Part shown: positions 1-5,210 of the stretch, one piece after another
How the letters are laid out: each line of letters begins with the position of its first letter
Numbering within the stretch: position 1 is the stretch's first letter
DNA from: Verrucomicrobiales bacterium
Lineage (GTDB): Bacteria; Verrucomicrobiota; Verrucomicrobiia; Limisphaerales; RI-55
Reading direction: 5' to 3'
Assembly (NCBI GenBank): GCA_003484235.1
Contig: DNDP01000215.1
Coordinates: forward strand, 1-5,716
DNA length: 5,716 nucleotides
Made by a program: the position numbers and the translations under genes
Notes under the pieces: model-generated
The model's database searches: none
What the model was told of the DNA's origin: nothing
Seen by the model: only the letters and a program-made list of their open reading frames with translations

Positions 1-725
1 TTGAACGGCGGGATCTCCCCGAGCGGCTGGCGCACGAAATCGGCAACGCCGTCGTGCCGCTCTCCACGCACCAGCAGCTGTTCTCGCAGAAGTATCGGGA
101 CGTGGAGTTCCGGACATCACTCAACGAGGCGCTGACGGACGGAGTCCGCCGCGTCTCGCGCCTGGTGAAGCAGATGTATTTTCTCGCGCGGGAGAGCGCT
201 TCGATGGTCGATTCCATCAGCGTTTCGCAGCTGATCGAGGACGCCTTCAAGGACGCGCAGGGCATGCATTCCGGAAAGTCCGCCTACCTCCAGTACGAGA
301 ACGGGGACAAGACCCCGATCCCCGCCTGCGACCGCAACGGGCTGCGCCACGCGCTTGCCGAGGTGATGCTGAATGCGCTGCAGTCGCACGCCGAAGCGCC
401 GCAGGTCCGGGTGCGCACCCGGGTCGAACCGGATGCCGCGGGTCGGGACTGGCTGTTCATCGACGTCCAGGACAACGGTCCCGGCTTCACCACGGAAACT
501 TCGACCCGCGGCCATGAGCCCTTCTTCACCACCCGGAATGTCGGTGTCGGGCTTGGGCTGACGGTGAGCCGCAAGATCATCGAGACCCACCAGGGACGGC
601 TCGAGATCCATGCCGGCGAACCGGGCAAGCCCGGATATGTAAGAGTCGCCATCCCCCTGCTGGAGCAGGAGGTGGAGAATGTCCCCGCCGCCGCGTTTCC
701 TCGACCCAGGCCGGTGAACAGCTGA
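1..725 (+). CDS. Sensor histidine kinase, C-terminal part (5' end outside window)
   Basis: This is the dimerisation/phosphoacceptor and ATP-binding part of a two-component histidine kinase. The reading frame is open from base 3 and encodes 240 visible residues up to TGA at 723-725; a GTG at 54 is internal, because the H-box lies upstream of it. Visible motifs in order are the H-box LAHEIGN (His codon 33-35), the N-box AEVMLNAL (Asn codon 372-374), the G1 box DVQDNGPGF, the F-box EPFFTT and the G2 box GVGLGL. All parts needed for autophosphorylation and ATP binding are therefore present. In the N-box the first Asn is replaced by Glu, which is tolerated in this superfamily. No membrane segment occurs in the visible part, and the sensor region is unknown. 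The tail after the ATPase fold is short and proline-rich. A fadL-like gene follows after 53 bp. The signal and partner cannot be named; a receiver-kinase encoded at 2039-3334 is a possible partner by proximity only. Confidence 0.93.
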   Translation, partial: ERRDLPERLAHEIGNAVVPLSTHQQLFSQKYRDVEFRTSLNEALTDGVRRVSRLVKQMYFLARESASMVDSISVSQLIEDAFKDAQGMHSGKSAYLQYENGDKTPIPACDRNGLRHALAEVMLNALQSHAEAPQVRVRTRVEPDAAGRDWLFIDVQDNGPGFTTETSTRGHEPFFTTRNVGVGLGLTVSRKIIETHQGRLEIHAGEPGKPGYVRVAIPLLEQEVENVPAAAFPRPRPVNS

Positions 726-778
726 TCTTCGTTCAATCGTCTCCCTCCAACCAACTCCGCTACCTCTCAGCAATCAGA
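726..778 (+). other. G-poor, pyrimidine-rich leader of the fadL-like gene
   Basis: This 53-bp spacer has only five G residues, against a GC-rich background rich in G, and contains long C/T runs such as tctccctcc and ctacctctc. No AGGAGG-like Shine-Dalgarno sequence precedes the ATG at 779, and no convincing -35/-10 pair or hairpin is visible. An unstructured pyrimidine-rich leader would suit initiation without a Shine-Dalgarno sequence, or translation through the upstream gene. This is inference from composition only. Confidence 0.35.
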
Positions 779-1981
779 ATGCAAAAGACCCTCGTGCTCT
801 CACTGGCTGGTGTTGCCCTCACACCGGTTGCCGTCCCGGCCCTTGGAATCCGAGTCTTCGATCAGGATCCGGCCGCCATCGCCCGTGGCAACGCCTTTGT
901 GGCCACGGCCGACAACCCATCGGCCATCTACTACAACCCTGCGGCCATCACCGCGCTGCCAGGCCAGCAGGCGCTGACCGGGGGCAACCTTGTGTCGCTT
1001 ACGGACACCTACAGGTCCGCGGCGGGGATGAAGTTTGAGACGGAGGACCAGCTGCACGTGCTGCCGCAGTTGTACTATACGTACTCGCCTTCGCAGCTGC
1101 CGCTGTCATTCGGCCTCGGGGTTTACACCCCGTTCGGTCTCGGCTTCGAATGGCCCGACCAGGTGCCGTTCCGCCAGCTCTCCATCGAGGGGCGGATGAC
1201 CTATCTGACGGCCAACCCGGTCGTTGCCTGGAAGATCACCGATCGTTTGTCCATCGGCGGCGGCGTGATGGTCAACTACGGCGACACGACCCTGACGCAG
1301 GGGCTCACCCCCGCCGGCTTCGGGCCTCCGGGCAACCGGCTGCGATTCGAAGGCGACGGCTTTGGAGTTGGCTTCAACGCCGGCATTCATTGGCGGGTCA
1401 ATGACCAGCACGCGTTGGGCGTCGCATACCGGTCGCAGAACCGCATAGATTTCAGCGGAACATCGGACGTAAACTTTCCGGCCGCGTTCTCACAGGATGC
1501 CAGCGCCGAGTTTCAGTTCCCGGACATCGTGACGGTCGGCTACTCGTTCCGGCCGACGCCCCGCTGGAATCTGGAGGTCAACGTGGACTGGACCAACTGG
1601 GACCAGCTGAACACGGTGACCTTCGAGCAGTCGGTCACCGGCAATGTGGCCCGGCCGTTCAACTGGCGGTCCAGCTTCATCTACATGGTGGGGGCAAGCT
1701 ACCTCTTTGATGGCAACTGGACCGTCAGCGGCGGCTACATCTTCAGCGAGAACTCGATTCCGGACGAGTCGTTCAATCCTGGCATACCGGACTCCGACCG
1801 GCACGTGTTCAGCGTCGGGGTGAACAAGCGGTTCGACCGCATCACTTTGGGTGCGGCATTCCAGTACGGCTATGGACCGGAACGGACGATCAACCGTCCC
1901 CCAGGGCCTGGCGCGCCGGCCAATGGAAGATACGAATTCGAGAGTTTTGCCCTGTCGCTGTCCGGAGGCTACCGGTTTTAA
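779..1981 (+). CDS. FadL/TodX-family outer-membrane transport protein
   Basis: This is a predicted beta-barrel channel of the OMPP1/FadL/TodX family, which moves long-chain fatty acids or other hydrophobic compounds across the outer membrane. It has 400 residues, near the roughly 420-450 usual for the family. A Sec signal peptide covers about residues 1-23: a short Lys-containing N-terminus, a hydrophobic core, and cleavage near VPALG. The mature N-terminus carries the family signature ARGNAFVATADNPSA followed by YYNPAA (residues 51-56), the NPA motif of the hatch region. Further family-like segments are YTPFGLGFEW (116-125) and NPVVAWKITDRLSIGGG (146-162). Alternating aromatic/hydrophobic strands run to the end, and the protein finishes in GGYRF with a terminal Phe, as expected for BAM-dependent insertion. 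The ATG at 779 directly precedes the signal peptide, although no ribosome-binding site is seen. Substrate cannot be deduced: fatty acids are the default, and aromatic hydrocarbons are known for other members. It sits between two histidine kinase genes. Confidence 0.93.
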   Translation: MQKTLVLSLAGVALTPVAVPALGIRVFDQDPAAIARGNAFVATADNPSAIYYNPAAITALPGQQALTGGNLVSLTDTYRSAAGMKFETEDQLHVLPQLYYTYSPSQLPLSFGLGVYTPFGLGFEWPDQVPFRQLSIEGRMTYLTANPVVAWKITDRLSIGGGVMVNYGDTTLTQGLTPAGFGPPGNRLRFEGDGFGVGFNAGIHWRVNDQHALGVAYRSQNRIDFSGTSDVNFPAAFSQDASAEFQFPDIVTVGYSFRPTPRWNLEVNVDWTNWDQLNTVTFEQSVTGNVARPFNWRSSFIYMVGASYLFDGNWTVSGGYIFSENSIPDESFNPGIPDSDRHVFSVGVNKRFDRITLGAAFQYGYGPERTINRPPGPGAPANGRYEFESFALSLSGGYRF

Positions 1982-2038
1982 TGCTTGCCGCGGCCTTGGA
2001 TATTTCCTTAATTCGCCCCTGCAGTCGTCGTCAGACCT

Positions 2039-3334
2039 ATGCCGGCCACCACTTCCTTTTCAGCGCCGCTGTCCGCACGGGTACTACCACCCGTGCGTCA
2101 AAATGGGGCGCCTGACCCTTCTTGCCGCACCCTGCTTGTCGTTGACGATGAGGAAGGTCCACGCCAGTCCCTGCGGGTGATCTTCAAGGACGACTACCGT
2201 CTGCTCGTGGCGCATGACGCGGAAAGCGCCCTGCGCATGGCCGAGGAGGAGATGATCGACGCGGCGATCCTCGACATCCGCATGGAGGGGATGAACGGGG
2301 TGGAACTGCTCAGCCGCCTCAAGAAAATCGATCCCGGCATCGAGGTGGTGATGCTGACTGCCTACGAGACCATCGACACGATCCGGCAGGCACTCCGGTT
2401 CGGGGCCTGCGATTACCTCAACAAGCCCTTCGACATCGGACAGATCCGGGCCGCCGTGGCCAACGCGATGGAACGGCGGGCCCTGCATCTCGCCATCCGT
2501 TCCAACAACCACCGGCTGGGAGAACTGCAGGAGGAACTGCAGAACCAGAAACTGCAGGAGGAGATCATCCGGACCCGGGGCGACATCTACGCCAGCGTCA
2601 TCCACGACATCAACGGGCCGCTCACCATCATTTCCGGGTTCATCCAGATCATCAACCGACGCATCGGCGACACCCAGCAGGTCGAAGGCGAGAGTCTGGA
2701 CCTGGTCAAGGACCGGCTGACACGCATCACCCGCCAGGTCACCAACTGCATCGACATCTCGCGCCGCTATCTGAGCTTTCTCCGGCAGGAACCGGGGGAG
2801 CGGTCGCAGGTCGGCATCAACCAGATTCTTTCGGATCTTTCCGAACTGCTGAAGGTTCACCCCAGCGTCAAGAACAACCGCCTCAGCATCCAGGAGCTGC
2901 CGGAGGATCTCACGGTCGAGATCAACGGCACCGACCTGATCCAGATCCTGTTGAACCTCACCATCAACGCCCTGCAGGCCACGGGCGAGCCGCATGAGGT
3001 CGAGATCGACGGCGCATTCCTGAGGGAACCGGTCGACATCGCACCGTTGAACGACGGACCGAACGACCGTGTCATCAACCGGGATGAGTTTCGGAACTGC
3101 AACCACCTGCTGGAGCTTTCGGTGCGGGACTCCGGACCCGGCATTCCCGAGGAAACGATGGCGCGTCTGTTCGTTCCCTATTTCACGACCAAGGCGGAAG
3201 GGCAGGGTACGGGATTGGGGCTGACCATCGTCAAGCGGCTGATCGTCGAGGCCGGCGGCATGGTGCACCTGCGGAGCGAGGTGGGAAGCGGCACCCGGTT
3301 TACCATTTACCTCCCGGCCTGGCTGCGTCAGTGA
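2039..3334 (+). CDS. Receiver domain-histidine kinase fusion (REC-HisKA-HATPase), cytoplasmic
   Basis: A 431-residue signalling protein with the receiver at the N-terminus. Receiver domain, about residues 31-145: acidic pair Asp36-Asp37, phosphoacceptor Asp79 in AILDIRMEG, Thr107 in MLTAYE and Lys129 in LNKPF, all intact. A Glu/Gln-rich coiled coil (about 158-178) links it to the kinase. Kinase: H-box His189 in VIHDINGPLT, N-box Asn306/Asn310 in LNLTINALQAT, G1 box RDSGPGIP (Asp364), F-box FVPYFTTK and G2 box GQGTGLGLT. No signal peptide or membrane segment is present, so input is probably phosphorylation of the receiver by another kinase. Between N-box and G1 there are about 54 residues, against about 33 in the kinase at 1-725, the excess being a polar insert near 325-355. 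The start is uncertain: ATG at 2039 is used (an in-frame stop at 2009-2011 bounds the frame), but GTG at 2093 would begin just before the receiver, and neither has a Shine-Dalgarno sequence. There is no DNA-binding output domain. Confidence 0.93.
   Translation: MPATTSFSAPLSARVLPPVRQNGAPDPSCRTLLVVDDEEGPRQSLRVIFKDDYRLLVAHDAESALRMAEEEMIDAAILDIRMEGMNGVELLSRLKKIDPGIEVVMLTAYETIDTIRQALRFGACDYLNKPFDIGQIRAAVANAMERRALHLAIRSNNHRLGELQEELQNQKLQEEIIRTRGDIYASVIHDINGPLTIISGFIQIINRRIGDTQQVEGESLDLVKDRLTRITRQVTNCIDISRRYLSFLRQEPGERSQVGINQILSDLSELLKVHPSVKNNRLSIQELPEDLTVEINGTDLIQILLNLTINALQATGEPHEVEIDGAFLREPVDIAPLNDGPNDRVINRDEFRNCNHLLELSVRDSGPGIPEETMARLFVPYFTTKAEGQGTGLGLTIVKRLIVEAGGMVHLRSEVGSGTRFTIYLPAWLRQ
2074..2097 (+). 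repeat. Perfect 9-bp inverted repeat at the 5' end of the receiver-kinase gene
   Basis: Arm CGCACGGGT at 2074-2082 and arm ACCCGTGCG at 2089-2097 are exact reverse complements around a 6-nt loop (actacc). In RNA this would be a stable GC-rich hairpin; in DNA it could be a dyad operator. It lies in the non-conserved N-terminal tail, before the receiver domain, and covers the alternative GTG start at 2093. No T-run follows, so it is not an intrinsic terminator for the fadL-like gene. Confidence 0.6.
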
Positions 3335-3341
3335 TCCGGGA

Positions 3342-3369
3342 GCGATGCGCGCATTCCTTCCGCATCCGC
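3342..3369 (+). repeat. Palindrome and overlapping inverted repeat upstream of miaE
   Basis: ATGCGCGCAT at 3345-3354 is a perfect 10-bp palindrome. An alternative pairing joins GATGCG (3344-3349) to CGCATC (3361-3366) around an 11-nt loop, extendable by two pairs past a one-base bulge. It lies in the 51-bp spacer between the receiver-kinase stop and the miaE ATG. No T-run follows. It could be an operator or a weak hairpin, and short GC-rich dyads also arise by chance in such DNA. Confidence 0.3.
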
Positions 3370-3385
3370 GGCACGTCCTTCGTCC

Positions 3386-3958
3386 ATGCTTCTCTTCCGC
3401 GCCAAGGCCCCAGACGACTGGCTTCCACGCGTCATTGACCATCTGCCGACGGTCCTGATCGACCACGCAATACTCGAGCGCAAGGCCGCCACGTCGGCGA
3501 TCAACCTGGAGAAGTACCCGGAACTCGCCCACCGCATCGACGACCTCAACGCCATCGCCATCGAGGAACTCCAGCATTTCCAGCTCGTGCTGGATCTTCT
3601 CAAGGCCCGGGGCATCGCCTTCCGGTCATTGAGTCAGAGCCCTTGGATCAGCGGATTGATGCGGGGAATCCGCAAAGGGCGCCGCGAACAGGTGATCGAC
3701 CACCTGATCTGCATGGCGCTGATCGAGGGTCGGAGCTGCGAGAAGTTCCAGCTGCTCAGCAACGCGCTAACGGAACGTGATCCGGAACTGTCGTGTTTCT
3801 ACGGCGGCCTCGTCGAATCCGAGGGCAATCACTACGCCACGTTCTGGCTCATGGCCCGGGAGATCGACGAAGCGGAGGCCGACCGCCGTCTGGACCACTA
3901 TCTGGATCTCGACGCGAAGCTCATTGTCCAGCCGGCGGTCGAACCGCGGCTGCACTGA
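3386..3958 (+). CDS. miaE: tRNA-(2-methylthio-N6-isopentenyl-adenosine-37) hydroxylase MiaE
   Basis: A 190-residue ferritin-like non-haem diiron monooxygenase, close to the usual MiaE length. Known family members hydroxylate the isopentenyl group of ms2i6A at position 37 of tRNAs reading UNN codons, giving ms2io6A, using O2 and reductant in the cytoplasm. The expected diiron ligands are visible: Glu31 (HAILERKAA), Glu61 and His64 (EELQHF), Glu114 (ALIEGRSCEKF), and Glu146 with His149 (SEGNHY). RSCEKF and FYGGLVESEGNHY are strongly MiaE-like. The ATG at 3386 gives the usual short N-terminus before the first helix; no clear Shine-Dalgarno sequence precedes it. The substrate implies that miaA and miaB exist elsewhere in the genome. 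It follows the receiver-kinase gene by 51 bp on the same strand and converges on lpxA with a 5-bp gap. I see no functional link to either neighbour. Confidence 0.95.
   Translation: MLLFRAKAPDDWLPRVIDHLPTVLIDHAILERKAATSAINLEKYPELAHRIDDLNAIAIEELQHFQLVLDLLKARGIAFRSLSQSPWISGLMRGIRKGRREQVIDHLICMALIEGRSCEKFQLLSNALTERDPELSCFYGGLVESEGNHYATFWLMAREIDEAEADRRLDHYLDLDAKLIVQPAVEPRLH
3931..3950. repeat. GC-rich hairpin in the last codons of miaE, near the convergent junction
   Basis: GCC plus GCGGT (3931-3933 and 3935-3939, with G3934 bulged) pairs with ACCGC plus GGC (3943-3950) around a 3-nt loop. It ends 5 nt before the miaE stop codon (3956-3958). It could stall or protect the 3' ends of either converging transcript, but no T-run flanks it on either strand, so it is not a standard intrinsic terminator. 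Confidence 0.3.
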
Positions 3959-3963
3959 TCGGA

Positions 3964-4728
3964 TTACTTGCAGAGCCCGCGCTCGCTCGTCCGGGCGAAC
4001 TCCGCGAGGCGCACGATCTCGGGAACCTGCGGCAGTTCTTCGGCGATCCGCGCGAGCGCATTGGAGATCGTGAGCTTCTCCTTGAAAAGCAGCTTGAACG
4101 CCTGCCGCAGTGCCTTCTGCGCCTCGTCGCTGACGCCCCGACGCTCGAGACCGACCTTGTTCACGGTGCGCGTCACCGCCGGGTTGCCGTCGATCATCAT
4201 GTAGGGCGGGACGTCCTGCACGACCTTGGAAACGCCGCCGATGATGGACATCGTGCCCACCCGGCAGAACTGGTGCACCACCGCCTTGCCTCCGACGATC
4301 GCGTAGTCCTCCACCAGCACGTGCCCGGCGAGTCCGGCGCTGCTGAGGATGGTGTGGTTCTGCAGCACGCAGTTGTGCGCGATGTGCGAGCCGGCGAGAA
4401 TGTTGTTGTGGGAGCCGATGACCGTCTCCTCCCCGTCTCCGGTGGCGCTGTGAATCTCGACGTGCTCGCGGATCGTGTTGTCATCACCGATCCGGGTCCA
4501 GGTGGTGCCGCCCTTCCATTTGAGGTCCTGCGTGCGGACCCCGACCGTGGTGAACGGAAAGATTTCGTTCCGGCTGCCGATCACCGTATGGCCTTCGATC
4601 ACCACGTGGGAATGCAGCCGGTTGCCGGCTCCCAGTGCGGCGTGTTCACCGATGACGCAGAACGGTCCGATCTCGCAGCCGTCGCCGATCGAGGCTCCGG
4701 GATGAATGATCGCGGTCGGATGAATCAT
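3964..4728 (-). CDS. lpxA: UDP-N-acetylglucosamine O-acyltransferase LpxA
   Basis: This enzyme performs the first step of lipid A synthesis: transfer of a 3-hydroxyacyl chain from ACP to the 3-OH of UDP-GlcNAc, in the cytoplasm as a trimer. The 254-residue protein (E. coli LpxA has 262) starts MIHPTAIIHPGASIG and is a left-handed beta-helix of hexapeptide repeats to about residue 165, then a helical C-terminal domain. Conserved elements are QDLKWKGG (67-74), HIAHNC with catalytic His118 (equivalent to E. coli His125), LAGH with His136, VHQFC with His152, QDVPPYM and LERRGVS. Gly165 lies where E. coli has the chain-length ruler Gly173. The frame stays open upstream to 4917, but that stretch is antiphase to fabZ; the ATG at 4726-4728 fits the family's N-terminus. 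The nearest Shine-Dalgarno-like string (GAGGGA, 4752-4747) is 18 nt away, further than normal. fabZ lies 35 bp upstream on the same strand. Confidence 0.96.
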   Translation of the reverse strand: MIHPTAIIHPGASIGDGCEIGPFCVIGEHAALGAGNRLHSHVVIEGHTVIGSRNEIFPFTTVGVRTQDLKWKGGTTWTRIGDDNTIREHVEIHSATGDGEETVIGSHNNILAGSHIAHNCVLQNHTILSSAGLAGHVLVEDYAIVGGKAVVHQFCRVGTMSIIGGVSKVVQDVPPYMMIDGNPAVTRTVNKVGLERRGVSDEAQKALRQAFKLLFKEKLTISNALARIAEELPQVPEIVRLAEFARTSERGLCK

Positions 4729-4731
4729 GGT

Positions 4732-4763
4732 TTCGCGGATGGTTCGTCCCTCGTCGCCGCGAA
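4732..4763 (-). promoter_or_regulatory. Inverted repeat filling the fabZ-lpxA spacer
   Basis: On the minus strand the 35-nt spacer begins TTCGCGG (4763-4757) and has the exact complement CCGCGAA at 4738-4732, three nucleotides before the lpxA ATG. The 18-nt loop holds the only Shine-Dalgarno-like string, GAGGGA. A hairpin here would cover the bases just before the start codon and could modulate lpxA translation relative to fabZ, or mark an mRNA processing site. A 7-bp stem with a long loop is of moderate strength, so function is inferred, not shown. Confidence 0.4.
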
Positions 4764-5210
4764 TCAGTTGTCCACCAGGGTGAAGGTGACCTGCGCCTCG
4801 CTGACCACCTCGCCGTCCACGCTGCACACGCCGTTGGCCTTGCCGATCTTCCCGCGGCTCTTGGTCAGTTCGACCTCGATCGTCAGCACATCGCCCGGCC
4901 GGACCGGCTTGCGCCATTTCACGTCGTTGGCCGACATGAAGTAGGCGACCTTTCCGGCGTTCTCGGCCTGGCGCATCATCAGCAAGCCCGCAACCTGGGC
5001 GATCGCCTCGAGCTGCAGCACCCCCGGCATGATCGGATGCCCGGGGAAATGCCCCTGGAAGAACGGCTCGTTGACGGTCACGTTCTTGATTGCGGTGATC
5101 GAATCGCCCGGCGTGCAGGCGACGATGCGATCGATCAGCAGGAACGGGTAGCGGTGCGGCAGGTAGCGCATGATGCCCGTGGCTTCGAGGACCGCATCGT
5201 CATTCGTCAT
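4764..5210 (-). CDS. fabZ: 3-hydroxyacyl-[acyl-carrier-protein] dehydratase FabZ
   Basis: This enzyme dehydrates (3R)-3-hydroxyacyl-ACP to trans-2-enoyl-ACP in type II fatty acid synthesis, acting in the cytoplasm as a hotdog-fold enzyme. The protein has 148 residues (E. coli FabZ 151). Visible hallmarks are LPHRYPFLLIDRI (17-29), FQGHFPGHPIMPGV with catalytic His54, and LEAIAQVAG with catalytic Glu68, then KWRKPVRPGD (98-107). It is a stand-alone FabZ, not the LpxC-FabZ fusion of some Bacteroidota and related groups. The ATG at 5208-5210 is chosen because AAGGA lies 5 nt upstream and the N-terminus then has normal length; an in-frame ATG at 5243 would add 11 residues inside lpxD. The first 11 bases overlap the lpxD end, which suggests translational coupling, and lpxA follows. 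FabZ and LpxA draw on the same 3-hydroxyacyl-ACP, so joint expression fits the known balance between phospholipid and lipid A synthesis. Confidence 0.97.
   Translation of the reverse strand: MTNDDAVLEATGIMRYLPHRYPFLLIDRIVACTPGDSITAIKNVTVNEPFFQGHFPGHPIMPGVLQLEAIAQVAGLLMMRQAENAGKVAYFMSANDVKWRKPVRPGDVLTIEVELTKSRGKIGKANGVCSVDGEVVSEAQVTFTLVDN

Noticed and set aside
117..773. Minus-strand frames of 218 and 156 codons opposite the first histidine kinase.
   Set aside because: They are antisense to clear H, N, G1, F and G2 boxes, and their products resemble no known protein.
1985..2013. Possible promoter for the receiver-kinase gene: TTGCCG (1985-1990), 17 bp, TTAATT (2008-2013).
   Set aside because: Spacing is ideal and the region is locally AT-rich, but only 4/6 and 3/6 consensus bases match, which is too weak to annotate without transcript data.
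1851..2180. A 109-codon plus-strand frame across the end of the fadL-like gene and the start of the receiver-kinase.
   Set aside because: It overlaps two well-supported genes in another frame, has no recognisable domain and no ribosome-binding site.
2084..3577. A 497-codon open frame on the minus strand opposite the receiver-kinase and miaE.
   Set aside because: Its translation has no recognisable domain and low complexity, and it lies opposite two genes with intact motifs. Long antisense frames are common in GC-rich coding DNA.
4729..4917. N-terminal extension of lpxA by 63 codons to an upstream start at 4917.
   Set aside because: The extension overlaps fabZ out of frame and reads as basic low-complexity sequence. 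The family's N-terminus matches the ATG at 4728.
3793..4944. A 383-codon open frame on the plus strand opposite lpxA and the end of fabZ.
   Set aside because: It is antisense to the LpxA beta-helix, and its Asp/Val/His-rich sequence matches no family I know.
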